In this document: piece by piece, positions 46,722 to 58,540 of the stretch
Numbering within the stretch: the first letter of the stretch is position 1
Layout: every line of letters begins with the position of its first letter
Source: Pleurostoma richardsiae
Taxonomy: Eukaryota; Ascomycota; Sordariomycetes; Calosphaeriales; Pleurostomataceae
DNA length: 64,000 bases
Reading direction: 5' to 3'
NCBI GenBank assembly: GCA_030052745.1
Contig: JANBVO010000029.1
Coordinates: 372,001 to 436,000 of the forward strand
Notes under the pieces: generated by a model
The model's database searches: none
What the model saw: only the letters and a program-made list of their open reading frames with translations
What the model was told of the DNA's origin: nothing
Made by a program: the position numbers and the translations under genes

Positions 46722-48703
46722 CTACTCTACCCGGACTTTGTTGACCTTCACCTTAACGTGCTTGAAGTTCCTCGCCGTTCCGTAGTCCCGCCACTTCATG
46801 GAGGCTTCATCGGTGTCATACAACTCCATGTCCAGCAGGAGGAAGAAGTTGGCAAGGCAGAGATAAAGCTCCAAGTAAGCGATGCTGGTTGCCAGAGTCA
46901 GCAATACGCAAGGGCGGATGGGATATGCTGCATGAGATACTCACACGAAACCAATGCAGGAGCGCGACCCCTTGGAGAATGGCACGAGCCACTTGTCGAT
47001 GTCGCTCGTGTCGTCCGCAAGCCATCTCTCCGGGATCCACTCCGTGGGGTTCTCGAAGATGTCGCCGTTGTAGTGGATCGGCCTGATCGCGGACTGGACG
47101 ATGGCCTACACAGAAGGGAAAGGAAGGGCCAAGTCAGTCCTCATGAAGCTTGGACGATATGGCTCCAGGGGTGGAATGTCTTACGCCAGGAGGGATGAAC
47201 TTTCCATCAACGTATGCACCGCCCTCGGGTACCACACGGGGCAAGTTGCCGGGAATTGGTGTTCCTGCTCTCAGAGACTCCTTGATCACAGCACTCTGGG
47301 GATTTAACAAGCCGTCAGTTCTAGGATTACCGGAGATTTGTCGGTCCTGGGATGGCTTCACTCACGAGGTACGGGAGGTGGCACACGTCGCGGTACTCCA
47401 GAAGCCCCTTGGCGTTCCGGGGCACCTGCCTCAACTCCTCCCGGAGCTTCTCCATCTTGTCGGGGTGCGTCAGCAAGTAGTACGTGGAGTAGCTGAGAGC
47501 GTAGCTGGTCGTGTCAGTGCCGGCGAAGCAGAAGATGAACGACTCGTCGACTAGGCTCTCGTGGCTCGGGGTCTTGTGCCCCTTTTCCTCGTTGGGGCGG
47601 AGCAGCAGGTCAAGCAGCGTCGGCCGACCGCCTTCTGCAGTATAGACGCCGCGGTTGTGACGTTCGGCGACCTCCTCGATCCACTTGGCGCATTCCTAAG
47701 GAGATGTGTGAGTGTGAGAGTTACATGGCTCCAAGTCGAGCAGTCATGAGGGCATGCTGTGCTGTCATAGACGCACCAATCGGAACTGAACGTAGCCTGG
47801 AGCGACTAGATTTGCGAAGCTGAGCGGCAGGCGCACAGCAATGCGGTTCAGGACGGGGAGGTGCTTAGCAGTCATCACTCGGTCTGAGAATGTGTCCATG
47901 GCCCGCAGAAACGGAGGGTTGGGGTCCTCAGACTCAATGAGGTTCAAACTCTTGTCGAAGAGGACCCTTGTGACAGTGTCGACCTGAGTTGAAATATGTT
48001 AATCTCGTTTCACAGTGCTTTACGTGGCTTGCGGCTCGACCATACCGTTACAGACCGGTATACTTGCTGGATGTCCCAAGGCCGTCCCTCGTCTATGGTC
48101 TGCTGAGCTCTCTTTAGACCCCGCTCGACGATGCTCAGGACCGACGGAGCGAGCTTCTCAATAGACTGCCTAGAGAAGACGGACTTGATAATATCGTACC
48201 GCTCCTTGTGCTCCGCCTGGTTGACGAACATGAGCAGGGAATGCTTAACACCAAAAGCCTCATAGAAACTGGGGTCTTTCATATATTTCGTCCCGTGGCT
48301 GTAGACCCTGGATCGGTGTGAGTGGTAGCTGATGCACTTGACGCAATTTCAACTTACTCCCGGTAAAACGAGAGATCCTGGACGTGGAGCCCGTTGGGGC
48401 TGATCCTGACAACAGGGCCTGGAGAGAAGGTTAGCCTACCGTCGAAAGCGTAAGTTGAGAGATAGATTCTTTGGTACCATATTTCTCATGCAGTTTTGGA
48501 TATTCTCTAATGTAGTTACCGTCGAGTATGACATCCTGATAGAACTCATACCACCCAGTCAGGGCAGCGAGTCGAGGGCCGGGAATCTTGCTGAGACGAT
48601 GGAAAAAGAGCCGCCAGATTACGCCACCAACCAAGTAAACTCCTACCAGCAGGGCTGCTTGTCCAAGTAGATTGGTTCCGTCATATCTCAAGAGTGTCAC
48701 CAT
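46722..48703 (-). CDS. Cytochrome P450, CYP58/trichodiene-oxygenase-like
   Basis: About eight exons joined by short GT-AG introns give a P450 of about 520 residues with no break found. An N-terminal membrane anchor ([20 protein letters not shown]) is followed by [41 protein letters not shown], the I-helix [11 protein letters not shown], the K-helix ESLR (ExxR), PERW and the haem-binding loop [10 protein letters not shown], whose Cys is the axial ligand. The N-terminal part resembles the Tri4/CYP58 group of ascomycete terpenoid oxygenases. It is divergent from the sesquiterpene synthase at 50044, 1.34 kb away, which suggests that it hydroxylates the product of that enzyme at the ER membrane. 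Substrate is inferred only. Confidence 0.88.
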
Positions 48704-50043
48704 GGTGAATAACGACTGGCTTTTTAATCATGAAAATCGTGGTTAATACTCCTCACTTGACGGTCACAGATACTGAGGGTTGGAGTGCGGAGAGGGTGGT
48801 CAGAGCCTATATGCGCCGGTGAAGGAGCCAGTGAGGAGAGAAATCGGGGAAAGGGGGAGCGTCGGATGGAGGAGCAGAGACCCGAGGAGCAGGTCCTGAT
48901 ACCGGGGCCGGTCCTGATTCCAACTCGCCCATACCTTGCAGGAGGTTACCAAATGGTTGCTGTAAGACCTGCGAGTGTTAGCGTGCGCATCGCTGCAGGT
49001 TGCAGACTGCATGTCCTAGTGTTAGTCGGGAGGATTACAGGACGGCCACGCCAAGGATGCCGCTGTAAGTGGACGCCGATAACCTCACATGTACGATGGA
49101 TCCTTTGAGTCGTCTGCAACTACGAGGTAGGCCTTACACGTGTCAGTGTGGACCCCGGACTTGCCAATAGCATTTACGTCTCCAAGCGCATATTGCGGAA
49201 CTCATATGACGAGGGTGGCTAGGCCGGGGAGCCTATAGGATTATAGTCCTGTCTTATTGCAGTAGGCCGCAGCCCGAACCCAGTAATGGTAACCGTCTGA
49301 TGTTCGGTGCGGTCCGTTGTAGACTCCCTGCTGCAGTAGCTGGGTAAGCGACTCCGCACCGATGGTCTTGCATTTGCCAATCGACCAATGCCAGATACCA
49401 CCCATGGGACATAAGACGGCCCTCCGACAGGCCGGGCCATCCGTAGACATTATCCTGTGGAGACTCCTGGGCAGAGCAAGCACTATCTTGACCAGCCAGG
49501 TGTCCCGAGAATACTCACCTGCATGTGTTCCAGAGTCTGTAAATGTGAGACGGAACCGCGGACTAACGGTGACCTCGGTTGGACGGACATGAGGGGCCAC
49601 AGTTGGGCAGTGACGATAGCATATCCTTCCCAGTTCGGTCATCCGGCCTATAGCTGTCGTAACCTGAGTGCGTGCTGGCTGCACTTGCTGTCGTGATGGT
49701 GCGGAGAGAACTGGAGCGGAGGAGTTGCTAAGCGTGGATGCCGGACTCGGAGTTAGATAAGGTATGCCGGCGTTCCTTTGGCCAGCACACCACGAAGGTG
49801 ATGTCAAGGGATCAGGGGCCAAGGAGCGGCCCCAGGACAGCTGTTCCGCCCTAGACGGGTAGGCAGTCAGCTCGCCTGCGTCTGGTGTGGGCTGGGTACG
49901 ATATAATTGGCACACCAGCAAGTTGACTCCATCTCTACTGCCAAATCCCGTATCCAGACAACCCTCCACCACCTCAGAAATACCAGTCCTCCTGCCCTCT
50001 TTCCCCCCCGCGCCTCCTTCCCAGCAGGACGGTAACCATCAAG
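48704..50043. promoter_or_regulatory. Shared upstream region of P450 and terpene synthase
   Basis: 1.34 kb between divergent start codons with no gene in it (frames up to 243 codons on the minus strand, 49241-49972, have no family signal). It should hold the promoters of both genes. A Pro/Ser-type pyrimidine tract lies just before 50044. Confidence 0.5.
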
Positions 50044-51780
50044 ATGTGTCTCTCGCCCACCTTCCTTGAGTCCCTGAAGACCCTCTGGGTGACACTGCGC
50101 CGGCGTGACGACGCTACCAAAGCGCCAAAGATGGCACCCGCATCTATCGATGATCCCGTGGTCGAGGAAACGCGCCCGTTGGCGGTGCCACTACCCGCCG
50201 GAGGCAGGACGTTGTACTTGCCTGACATGTTTGCCTCGATAATGTCCGTGGACCCTCCTCTGAACAAGCACTTTGACAAGGTCAAGGGCGAGGCAGAGGA
50301 GTGGATTATAAAGTAAGGGGCTTATGACACTTTTTTTTCGAGAAATGGGTAATTCTTGGCTAAGCACTTATATGAAGGACGTTGCGACTCGGCGAGAAAG
50401 AAGCCCGGAAGATCCCAAAGATGGGATTGACCTACCTGGGAGGCGTCTGGGTTTCGGAAGCAGACGAGGAGGCACTGCGAATGGTGGTGGATTGGCTGCA
50501 CTGGGTAAGGGAGCCCCTAACAAAATCTCAACCGTGCATACTTGCTAATCCAAAAGCAAAGGTTTTCTTCTTTGATGATCGTGAGTCTCCAGGCTTCCAG
50601 GACATGATCAGGCCCAGTGCACTATGTCCTTATTGATTTTGCACGTATAGAGTTCGACGAGGGACACCTCAAAGAAGATCCTGTGAAGGCGGCAGAGGAA
50701 GTCTCAGCGACTCTCGCTCTCATGAATGACGATCATCCCATAGTTACGGTCGAGCAAAATCCCCTGAGGCATGTTTTCCAATCGACCTGGAAACGTTTCC
50801 AGATGGTAGGTTACCCAAGGCGCCCAGGTCGACAGAGACTGACCGGTACCTTCAGAGAACGTCACGAGGTGTGCCCCTAGTCTCTCTTCTCCCTAGAAAA
50901 ATCGTTCCTCCGCAGTATCTTTTTGCTAAAATCTCTCAAGCACTACAAGCGAGGTACAAGCGTTCCGTCGCGGAATTTTGTGATGGCCTCCTCGGACAAG
51001 TCGGCGTTTGTCATGACTCTGTGCAGCTCGACACCTCTGGTTACATGGACTTTCGGCGCCTGTCCATCGGCGCTTACCCATGCCACGAATTGGTCGAGTG
51101 AGTATCTACTGCATGACGGCTGTTTCGTCCTTGACTGTCTGGCTGACCTGCTGCAGATATGCACACGGTCTGGAAATCCCCCAGAGAATGATTGACCACC
51201 CCTCGATTAAGGAAATTCGTTGCGTCTCGGTAGACCTTGTGCTACTGTGAGTAGCCAATGAACAGTACCTAATTCTACACGATTTGCTAATGAACTACCG
51301 TACTTCAGTCATAACGATGTGCTCTCTTACCGAAAAGACCTGGTACGTGGGTCGCGTATATCTCCATCACTGTCCCAACTGCTTGGCTTACTCTATTTTA
51401 CAGAAACTGGGTGTTTTCCATAACATGATCCATGTTCTGCGCAACCACGGTTTGGACGAGCAGCAGGCTGTCACTCGGATTGGAGAGATGCTCGATGAAT
51501 GCTCCAGGCGGTGGTATATCTCTCTGGCACAACTACCCATCTGGGGAGAGCAAATCGACAAGGCAATGCTGAGATACATATGGGGATGCCAGTGCATCGC
51601 TCTAGGCAACCTACACTGGAGGTGAGTAGCTGAATCCCCGAATGCATCCGGAATCATAGCTTGAGGTATTAATAGGCATTGGCTTACAACTTATCCAGTT
51701 ACATGACTGGCCGCTACCTCGGCCCCGAAGGGGACCAGGTCCGTGCGAGCCGCTTGATGTACGTTCCGAAGTATGACTAA
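50044..51780 (+). CDS. Class I sesquiterpene synthase
   Basis: Ten exons (50044-50312, 50378-50504, 50562-50580, 50651-50805, 50856-50868, 50941-51097, 51157-51246, 51309-51342, 51404-51621, 51699-51780) join without stop to 387 residues, usual for fungal sesquiterpene synthases. The aspartate-rich Mg2+ motif is FFFDDQFDEGHL, split by an intron after DD; the NSE-type motif is LLHNDVLSYRKDL (N, S and K/D positions kept). A WKRFQMRTSR element, HNMIHVLR, RRWY, GNLHWSYMTGRY and the C-terminal RY follow the family order. The enzyme should ionise farnesyl diphosphate in the cytosol and cyclise it. The product cannot be predicted. Exons of 19 and 13 nt are needed to keep the frame. The neighbouring P450 is the likely tailoring partner. 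Confidence 0.9.
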
Positions 51781-54124
51781 ATGACTATGACGCCTCATCA
51801 CGATCTAAGGGCGGCAATTCTGCTATGAGAATTATCAATTTGAGTCTCTAGGCGGCGCTACGGTAATTGTTTTTGAGTGAACATGGAAGACAGACGACAG
51901 CGAGAGCTTTTGGGGGCTGAGTATGTGTTTACGACATGGCGCTCAATTCCAACTTGTTTTAAATCACTAGAATGATAAATTGCGATTGACCTTATATCCT
52001 ATCATTTCAAAGAGAGTACATTATGGTCTCATGCTTGCTTGTGACGATAACTTACATGGTTACGTTTGTATCTCCAGGGGTTGATGAGTCCGTAAGAAGT
52101 GGACTTGTACGTTTTGTGGACAAACTTCTACTTAAGATCCCGAGTTCTGAGTTCGAGTCAACCTCTATTTCGATGAACGGTATACCGTATCCCTGCGTAC
52201 TTGATCTGCGTCCCCCAGCGGGCAGGAGGTCGGCCCGATCATGGGTGGGAGGGAGGAAGATAGGGATTGCCTATGCGTGCTGGAATGGTAGCCCGAGAAT
52301 GAGAAGCTGCCGGCCTAGCACACGAGGGCGTAGGCCTGGGACGATGAAGCGGGTCTAGGTCGAGGAAGCGCTTATTACCTTGGAGACCGAGACGCAGTGC
52401 GCGACCTTGTTGGCGAAAAGCTTTACACTAAGGAGGTGTTCGGGTTCAGTGAGATCTGGTCTACCTTACCGTCGACGTCGTCACTGTGTTCATCTCCAGG
52501 AATCCAATAACGGACATTTAAGGAATATTGAAAAAAAATTACCCTGAATTTTTTGATAAAGAAGCATCTGCGGTTGGAGGCAGACGTTCGAGTTCCTTGC
52601 CGTGATCAGTATCTCTTGGGGGTTTCATCGCTGACTTGGTCTAGAAGCCGACGCGAAACCCTCCGCCAGTGAGGACGAGGTCAATGTGCTCGTCACTAGT
52701 CACATAGACTACGGCATTCTTTGACTTGCACTGCTGGGTCTCCGAGTGGAAGCTGTGTTAGAAACCGTTGTCCGTCTCCTGCATGTGCGAGGTTCTTACT
52801 GAGGTATTTAGTCCACAATTCGCGGTTCGCAACCAACAGGAAGACATTTCTGATATTGCGACACGGTAAACGGGATGACGTTGAAATCCGAGCGTTAACT
52901 GGTAGATCCTTAAAGCTGCTTCCGATGGCGCGTTAGCAGCCTTGGTCGACTGCAAGGTATCGATAAGATTGGGTGGTATTCTCGGCCTTGTCTTGGGATT
53001 CAGAAAGAAGAAGAAATTTGGTCGTATAGAAGTAGATTGAATAAGTAGATTGAAGGGTTCGAGGCTCGATGAAGGGAAAGCCATCGTGAGTAAAAGGTGA
53101 TAATAAGAGGCATGGGGAAAAGAAGGGTTGCAGAAACAACAGCGTGAAGGAGATAGTGAGCAGACGGGAGAGACTGAACTGTGCATTCAACGACGAATGA
53201 GAGACGTGTGAGGCGCAGTTTCGACGACGTCGACGCTTCTGGAGTCGTTGGTCGACATGACATCGCTCGACTTTGCAATTACACCCACTTGAGGCCGCTT
53301 CCATCTTCAAACTAATGGTGAAAATGGCTTCCTCATATCTGCGCCCCCTGAGTCTGTTAGATCAAACTCAGTAATTGGTCTTGAGTTAAAATCAGCTCCC
53401 AGTCGCCCCGTTTACTGTTGATGTTCCCGCCCCAACCCAGAACAGATAAACCCCACACCTACCTCCAACACGTGCATTTGTCTCTTCAGTACTAGTTGAG
53501 AGCTCTTAGGAATTGAGACTCCTTTCTGACATACTCGGTTTAACTGTTGACCCGTCATAGCCTTTGGTATAATCGGCACAATAGGGAATCTCCTTACTGG
53601 ACACTAGCTATAGAGTCCTAGCTCAACCAGTTATCCGATATCCCGATTTCCCTCGAAGTATCTATGTAGAGAACTGATCGACAGCAATTGATTAGCACGT
53701 ATAATAACAGTCATTAATTAAAAGAGCGATATGGATCTGCCGTAATGACAACTAGTACGGAGTTTCGGAAGGGACCATGATATCAGTAATCACTGCTAGT
53801 ACGCTCGTGCCAGCAGCATCGGGTGACATGACTGACAAATAAACGCAACGTGCATGCTCTGCATTTCAGAGATTACTGATTGGTACAGAGGAGACACAAT
53901 ATTCCAGCGGTTTAGCTATTGCGTGTCAATTACGCCCTTGGACAGCAGCAAGACAGAGAGTTAGAATCATGTTGTCTTTACTAATACTCACGGCGCCCTG
54001 TCTGAACTACTGGTATATAATGGAGGTCCCATCCTCAAGGTATGAGAGGGTCTCCAACCTGAAAGGCGCTATCAGTAACTATCCCTTCTAGTACAACCGC
54101 AGCACGTGTAGACCTGAAGCCATC
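51781..54124. other. 2.3-kb spacer without a supported gene
   Basis: Short frames only. A minus-strand stretch about 52690-52960 stays open in one frame for about 70 codons (with several Cys) and a leader-like pyrimidine region lies upstream of it (about 53000-53250), but no complete gene could be built. Confidence 0.4.
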
Positions 54125-55259
54125 ATGCAGAGCGCCGTTTTCCTCGAAGCTATAGGAAAACCTCTCGTCCTACGAGAGAGACGTATCCCGGAACCACGCA
54201 GCGGATGGGTCCTTATCAAAATTGAGTCCGCAATGAGTATGTCGGATGCACTGCGTCTGTTTCTTCTTGACTTTGGTAAGCTAACACTGACACCCAGTCC
54301 TCCCGCACGACCAGAAGAGCTGGACGTTAGGGCTTTTCGTCGGAGACAAACTCCCCTACGTTCTGGGACACAACATCGCCGGGACCGTAGTGAGGCTCGG
54401 CGAGGATGTGACAGGATACCAGGTCGGTGACCGGGTCTTCGGCATGGGACGGGCAGATCTTTCTCTCCCCGATTCTGCCGGCCTCCAGCAGTACGCCCTC
54501 CTCGATATTACAACAACAGCCAAGATCCCAGATGGAACTTCCTTCGACCAAGCGGCGGGCTACCCCATCAACGCCTCCACAAGCGCTATCGCTCTCTTTT
54601 CTCCCAAAGGTTTTGATCTACCTCCTCCCTTCTCCATCCCATCTCCGTCGCACTTAGGAGACACCCTCACGCCGGACCTGACACCCAACCGATCTAAGAC
54701 CTTCGTCGTCGTAGGCGCCGGTGCCAACACCGGCAAGCAATTCATGCAGATGGCCCGCCTCGCCGGCGTCAGCCGAATCATCGCAATCGCCTCCGCCAAG
54801 AACGAGGCGACGCTGAGGCGTCTCGGGGCTTCCCATATTGTCGACCGGCACCTTCCCACCGACGTCATCAACGCTACGGTCCGCGCCATCCTAAACGACG
54901 GCAACGACGGCGCCCTGAATGTATACGACTGCGTGTCGGCCGACCACGTCCTGGCGCTGTCGCTGCTGTCTCGAAAGAACAAGGAGGCGCGGCTCGTCAT
55001 TCTGCTGCGCAATCCGGAGACAAGGGCGCTGGCTGAGAGAGAGGGACTGGATGTTAGACATATCCTGGCGTGGCCGGAGTGGCTGGAGCCGCTGAACGGG
55101 GTGTTTTGGGCGGCACTGCCCAAGTGGATCGCGGACGGGAAGCTAGAGGGACCAGAGTACCGCGTCATCGATGGGCTGGATGTTAGGGCTATCGAAGAAG
55201 GACTGAAGAGCTATGCTGACGGGGGTGCTGTTCCTCAAGTGGTGGTTAGGCCTCATTGA
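54125..55259 (+). CDS. Zinc-independent MDR oxidoreductase (ToxD/trans-enoyl-reductase-like)
   Basis: Two exons (54125-54236, 54298-55259) give 357 residues. The GroES-like N-terminal half has VLIKIES, then LPYVLGHNIAGTVVRLGEDV and QVGDRVFGMG; the Rossmann half has KTFVVVGAGANTGKQFMQMA and ASAKNEATLRRLGASHIVDR. The Zn-binding Cys residues of classical alcohol dehydrogenases are absent, as in the ToxD/quinone-oxidoreductase branch, which includes the trans-acting enoyl reductases of secondary metabolism. NADPH-dependent reduction of an enone or a polyketide is inferred from the family. It lies 2.3 kb from the terpene synthase in the same direction, so it may belong to the same cluster; this is not proven. 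Confidence 0.85.
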
Positions 55260-55601
55260 CCTGAGAACTTGAGTAGTTTTCGTTGCGTCCCAGCGGTCTG
55301 AGACCTATCGACGTCAAGTGGTTGAATCGAGTCCGCAGTATCCGAACACGGCGACGGAATAGACCGCATTAGCCTTATCATACTCGAGCTCTTCCATTAA
55401 TGTACTGCCCATGAGCCTTGCGCCCAACATTTCCGAGTCACAGAGATTCAGTATCCCAAGGGATTGCATATAAAGGAGCCCGGCCGATTGTCCCATCCAA
55501 CCTCGGGGTCAGCCAAATTGTCATAGCTTCCAATCATCCACAATCTGTCATTATCATTCACGTTCGCGCCCGGATCGCACACCTCGTTCCTAGTTTCTGT
55601 A
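55260..55601. other. Convergent spacer
   Basis: Ends of the MDR gene and of the small secreted-protein gene; nothing else seen. Confidence 0.4.
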
Positions 55602-55986
55602 TTAATAATTATACAGGAGAACAGGGTAATTTCTGGAATAAACCCACGGATACAATATGCAGAAGTTGTGAGGATCGGAGGCTATGGATGAGACGCCGGC
55701 TGGCTGACCGACGGGGAAGTCATTCGTCAAGACATCTTTTGGTACTATTAGTAGATTGATGTCTTTAAAACGCCAATAACCACTCACGACATGCATTCCA
55801 GGCAACCTGCGGAGGTCCATAGTGCACCTCCTTGCCCTGAAACTTGGTATCCGACCAAGCCGTCAACCCGGGCGGGCCAAGAATCGGGACATCGCGTTCA
55901 ACCATGGCGCTCGCCCTTGTCTCTGGGATGGCCACCGCCAGAACAGATACGGCAGTAGAGACCAGATTAGCAATAGAGAGTTTCAT
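55602..55986 (-). CDS. Small secreted protein, possible beta/gamma-crystallin-like
   Basis: Two exons (55986-55788, 55735-55602) give 110 residues. The signal peptide is about residues 1-19 or up to Ala-26 (MKLSIANLVSTAVSVLAVAI). The mature part has LTAWSDTKFQGKEVHYG followed by QVAWNAC, FPVGQPAGVSSIASDPHNFCILY, reminiscent of crystallin-type small secreted fungal proteins (the 'F.G....Y' pattern with Cys pairs). Two Cys residues are visible. The likeness is weak, so the family is only a suggestion. A secreted product of this size could be an effector or antimicrobial-type protein. The first ATG at 55986 gives the signal peptide, supporting the start. The gene faces the MDR gene end to end. 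Confidence 0.65.
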
Positions 55987-56894
55987 CTTCCGATCAGTGC
56001 TGAGGAGAAAATTCAGTCGTGCGGGCAGAGGACAGTATTCATCATGCCAGACAGAGACCTTCGCCTACTCTAGAACATGTTGTGGAAGCTAGCAGCTTTT
56101 ATATCAGCTCCCCGCGCTCCTAGTTCTGTTCTTCACGATGGATCTCCACCCTCAGCCAATGCAGGTGACGTTTGGAAGCCCTTCACTGTCACGATCCTTC
56201 CGCCATGCACGGGACATACCGAGCACGTATTACATTCACGCATGTAGGCTCAGTTCTCTGTTGGCAACTGCGGATTCAACAAGATGTGACGATGTGACGG
56301 ACGAGTCAGGGGCCGCTATGATGTGATTGGTTGCTCGCCCGGGAAGTGACAGGATCTGGTCGGCGGCTACGCAGGAGACCAGATCCAGTAGCTACAGCTT
56401 TGACAGCTGTCGCCCACACCACACGGTCCCCTTCAGCACTTCGTGGCGCATGAGTGCCTCACATGACAATTGTGAGATGAGCAGATACTGCCATAAAGGT
56501 TCTGGACCAGGTTCTAAGCATGTCGATCTGTGAGCTGAAGGTTGCGGCGACGGTGTGGGGATTCGTCGATCTGTTAAGTGGTGCTGATGTCAAGGTCAGG
56601 GGCAGACCATGTTGGCAACAGTCGTTCATAATACTCTCACTCTCCTCATTTCCATTATTTCGGTGTGTGAACAAGGGGATAGTAATTTGACACCACTAGC
56701 CAGGAATACGATGTGGACTATGCATGCAGTTTGTGCTAAGTATCTCTTCAGCCTCCTAGGTGCCGAACACGAAATCGATAACAGGACCGTCGAGCTCTGG
56801 CGCTCTTCCCAGAGAGAAACAATAGCATAGCTCTCAAAACAGAATACAGAAAGCTCCTGCTTCCCTCGATCAACTCGAACTTCTCCATCGATGC
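55987..56894. other. Intergenic
   Basis: Promoter side of the small secreted-protein gene and end of the FucP-like gene. No gene recognised. Confidence 0.4.
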
Positions 56895-58540
56895 TCACGC
56901 CCGGATCTCCTTCTGCTCTTCAGCAGGCTTCTCAACGTCGCGACCGGTCTCCTCATCGGCACCCTCGCGGTAGAGGCCGACCTTCGTCGTCGTGAACGCA
57001 TCCGCGGTGTCGCGATACCACGGCCAGAAGTTAACGGCGAGCGCGTACGTCCACGCCGCGACGAAGAAACACAACGGCACCACCATGGCCAGCGCCGTGC
57101 TCCTCGCATCCGCCACGGCGCCCAGGAGAGGGGGCACGCACGCGCCGCCCACGACGCCGCCGACAATGAAGCCGGACCCACGCTTGGTGTGCCGGCCCAG
57201 GCCGCGCATGCCCAGGGCCACGATGGTGGGGAAGCAGATGGACTCGAAGAAGAGGGTGATGTAGAGCATGGACATGCCGGTGTTGCCGCGCTGGGTGATG
57301 CTGGGTGCGATGAAGATGATGCAGCAGGTCAGGAAGGCGAGGAAGACCCAGCGCGGACGGACGAAGCGCATGATGCCCACGCCGACGAAGCGGCCCAGCG
57401 CGAAGGCTCCTTGCGCGCCAGCGAGGAACTGTGCCCCCAGGGATGAGTCGGTGTTGGCCCGGGTCTCGGTGACATAATTGATGAAGAAGCTGTGAATGGG
57501 TCAGAGCGAGCACAAACCCTTGGGCTGAGGATGAGCGCACGAAGGACTAACCTTGCGATAGCCACCTGCGCACCGGTGTAGCACAGCTGGGCGAAAGCAG
57601 CGTGGAAGAGGCGGTACTGCTTGTAGAAGGGCTTGATTCCTTCGTCGGCATGTGTCTCCTCGGCCTGGAAGGCCATGTCGGCGTCGGTGATCTCCGGGAT
57701 CTCAGAGATGAAGAAGACGAAGGCTAGGAGCAGGACGAAGCAGGCGATGGCAAGATAGACCCATTGGACGTTCTGCAGGGCGCGCTGGTCGTCAAACTTG
57801 AAGAAGACGTAGGAGCCGAGGACGGGAGCGATGACGGTTCCAATGCCGTTGAACGCTTGAGATATGTTGATACGAATCTCGGCGAACCGGGGCGGACCGC
57901 ACACTGCAGGGGGGAATTGTCAGCCGTCAAGTACGATCAAGTACGGCTTGTGGGGATCGCCTAGGCTACTAACCGGTGATGTACGGGTTTGCTGCGGTCT
58001 CAAGGGAGCCAAGTCCATTGCCGATGATGAAGATGCAGACGCAGAACCCGGCAAAGGAATGATGCATTATGGCAGGGATAGCGAGGAGAGCACCCAAGCC
58101 GTACAAGCAAAGTCCCCAGATGAACACAGCCCGGTAGCTGAAGTGGCGGAGGATCCAGGCGGCATGGCCTAAGGAAGCGAGGGGATATGCGCTGGAGTCA
58201 CGGTTAGCGAAATCTTCGATGAGAAAGGTCCGAATAAGGGACGCCATACCCAAAGTAAGCTGCCTGCAATCCGCTCGATCGGGCCTTATTGATTCCTGTA
58301 AGTATACGGTGTCAGCAATTATGATCCCTTCGTATCACCAGAACATCACCCACCGAGCGTGTTCTGGAAGTGCTTGTTGAGGGTGTCGAGGAGGCCGTAG
58401 CTGAAGCCCCAGAGGAAGAAGAGAACAGTGACAAGGCAGATGGGATACAGCGACTCCCTGAGAGTCAGCTCAGCCGCTGTAGTCCTCTGCCCGTCAGGTG
58501 TGCGTAGAGATCGCTTTTTCCAGAACGCCTTGGTGAACAT
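56895..58540 (-). CDS. MFS sugar transporter, FucP (L-fucose permease)-like
   Basis: Several exons (first 58540 to about 58350, then a short exon INKARSSGLQAAYFG, one ending NGLGSLETAANPYIT, then RFAEIRINISQAFNGIGTV..., and a last long exon to the stop at 56895) join to about 480 residues. Family hallmarks are LFFLWGFSYGLLDTLNKHFQ, the LGSLETAANPYIT motif and AEIRINISQAFNGIGTVIAP, all typical of FucP-type proton/sugar symporters. Later helices include FESICFPTIVALGMRGLGRHTKRGSGFIVGG. About twelve helices are expected in the plasma membrane. Sugar specificity is unknown; related fungal proteins move fucose, glucose or galactose. Exon edges of the 5' half were read approximately. Confidence 0.85.

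Noticed and set aside
53030-53080. A B-box-like GGTTCGAGGC string
   Set aside because: No A box or cloverleaf around it.
52690-53280. Possible small cysteine-containing gene on the minus strand
   Set aside because: No start, signal peptide and splice set could be joined into one frame with family support.
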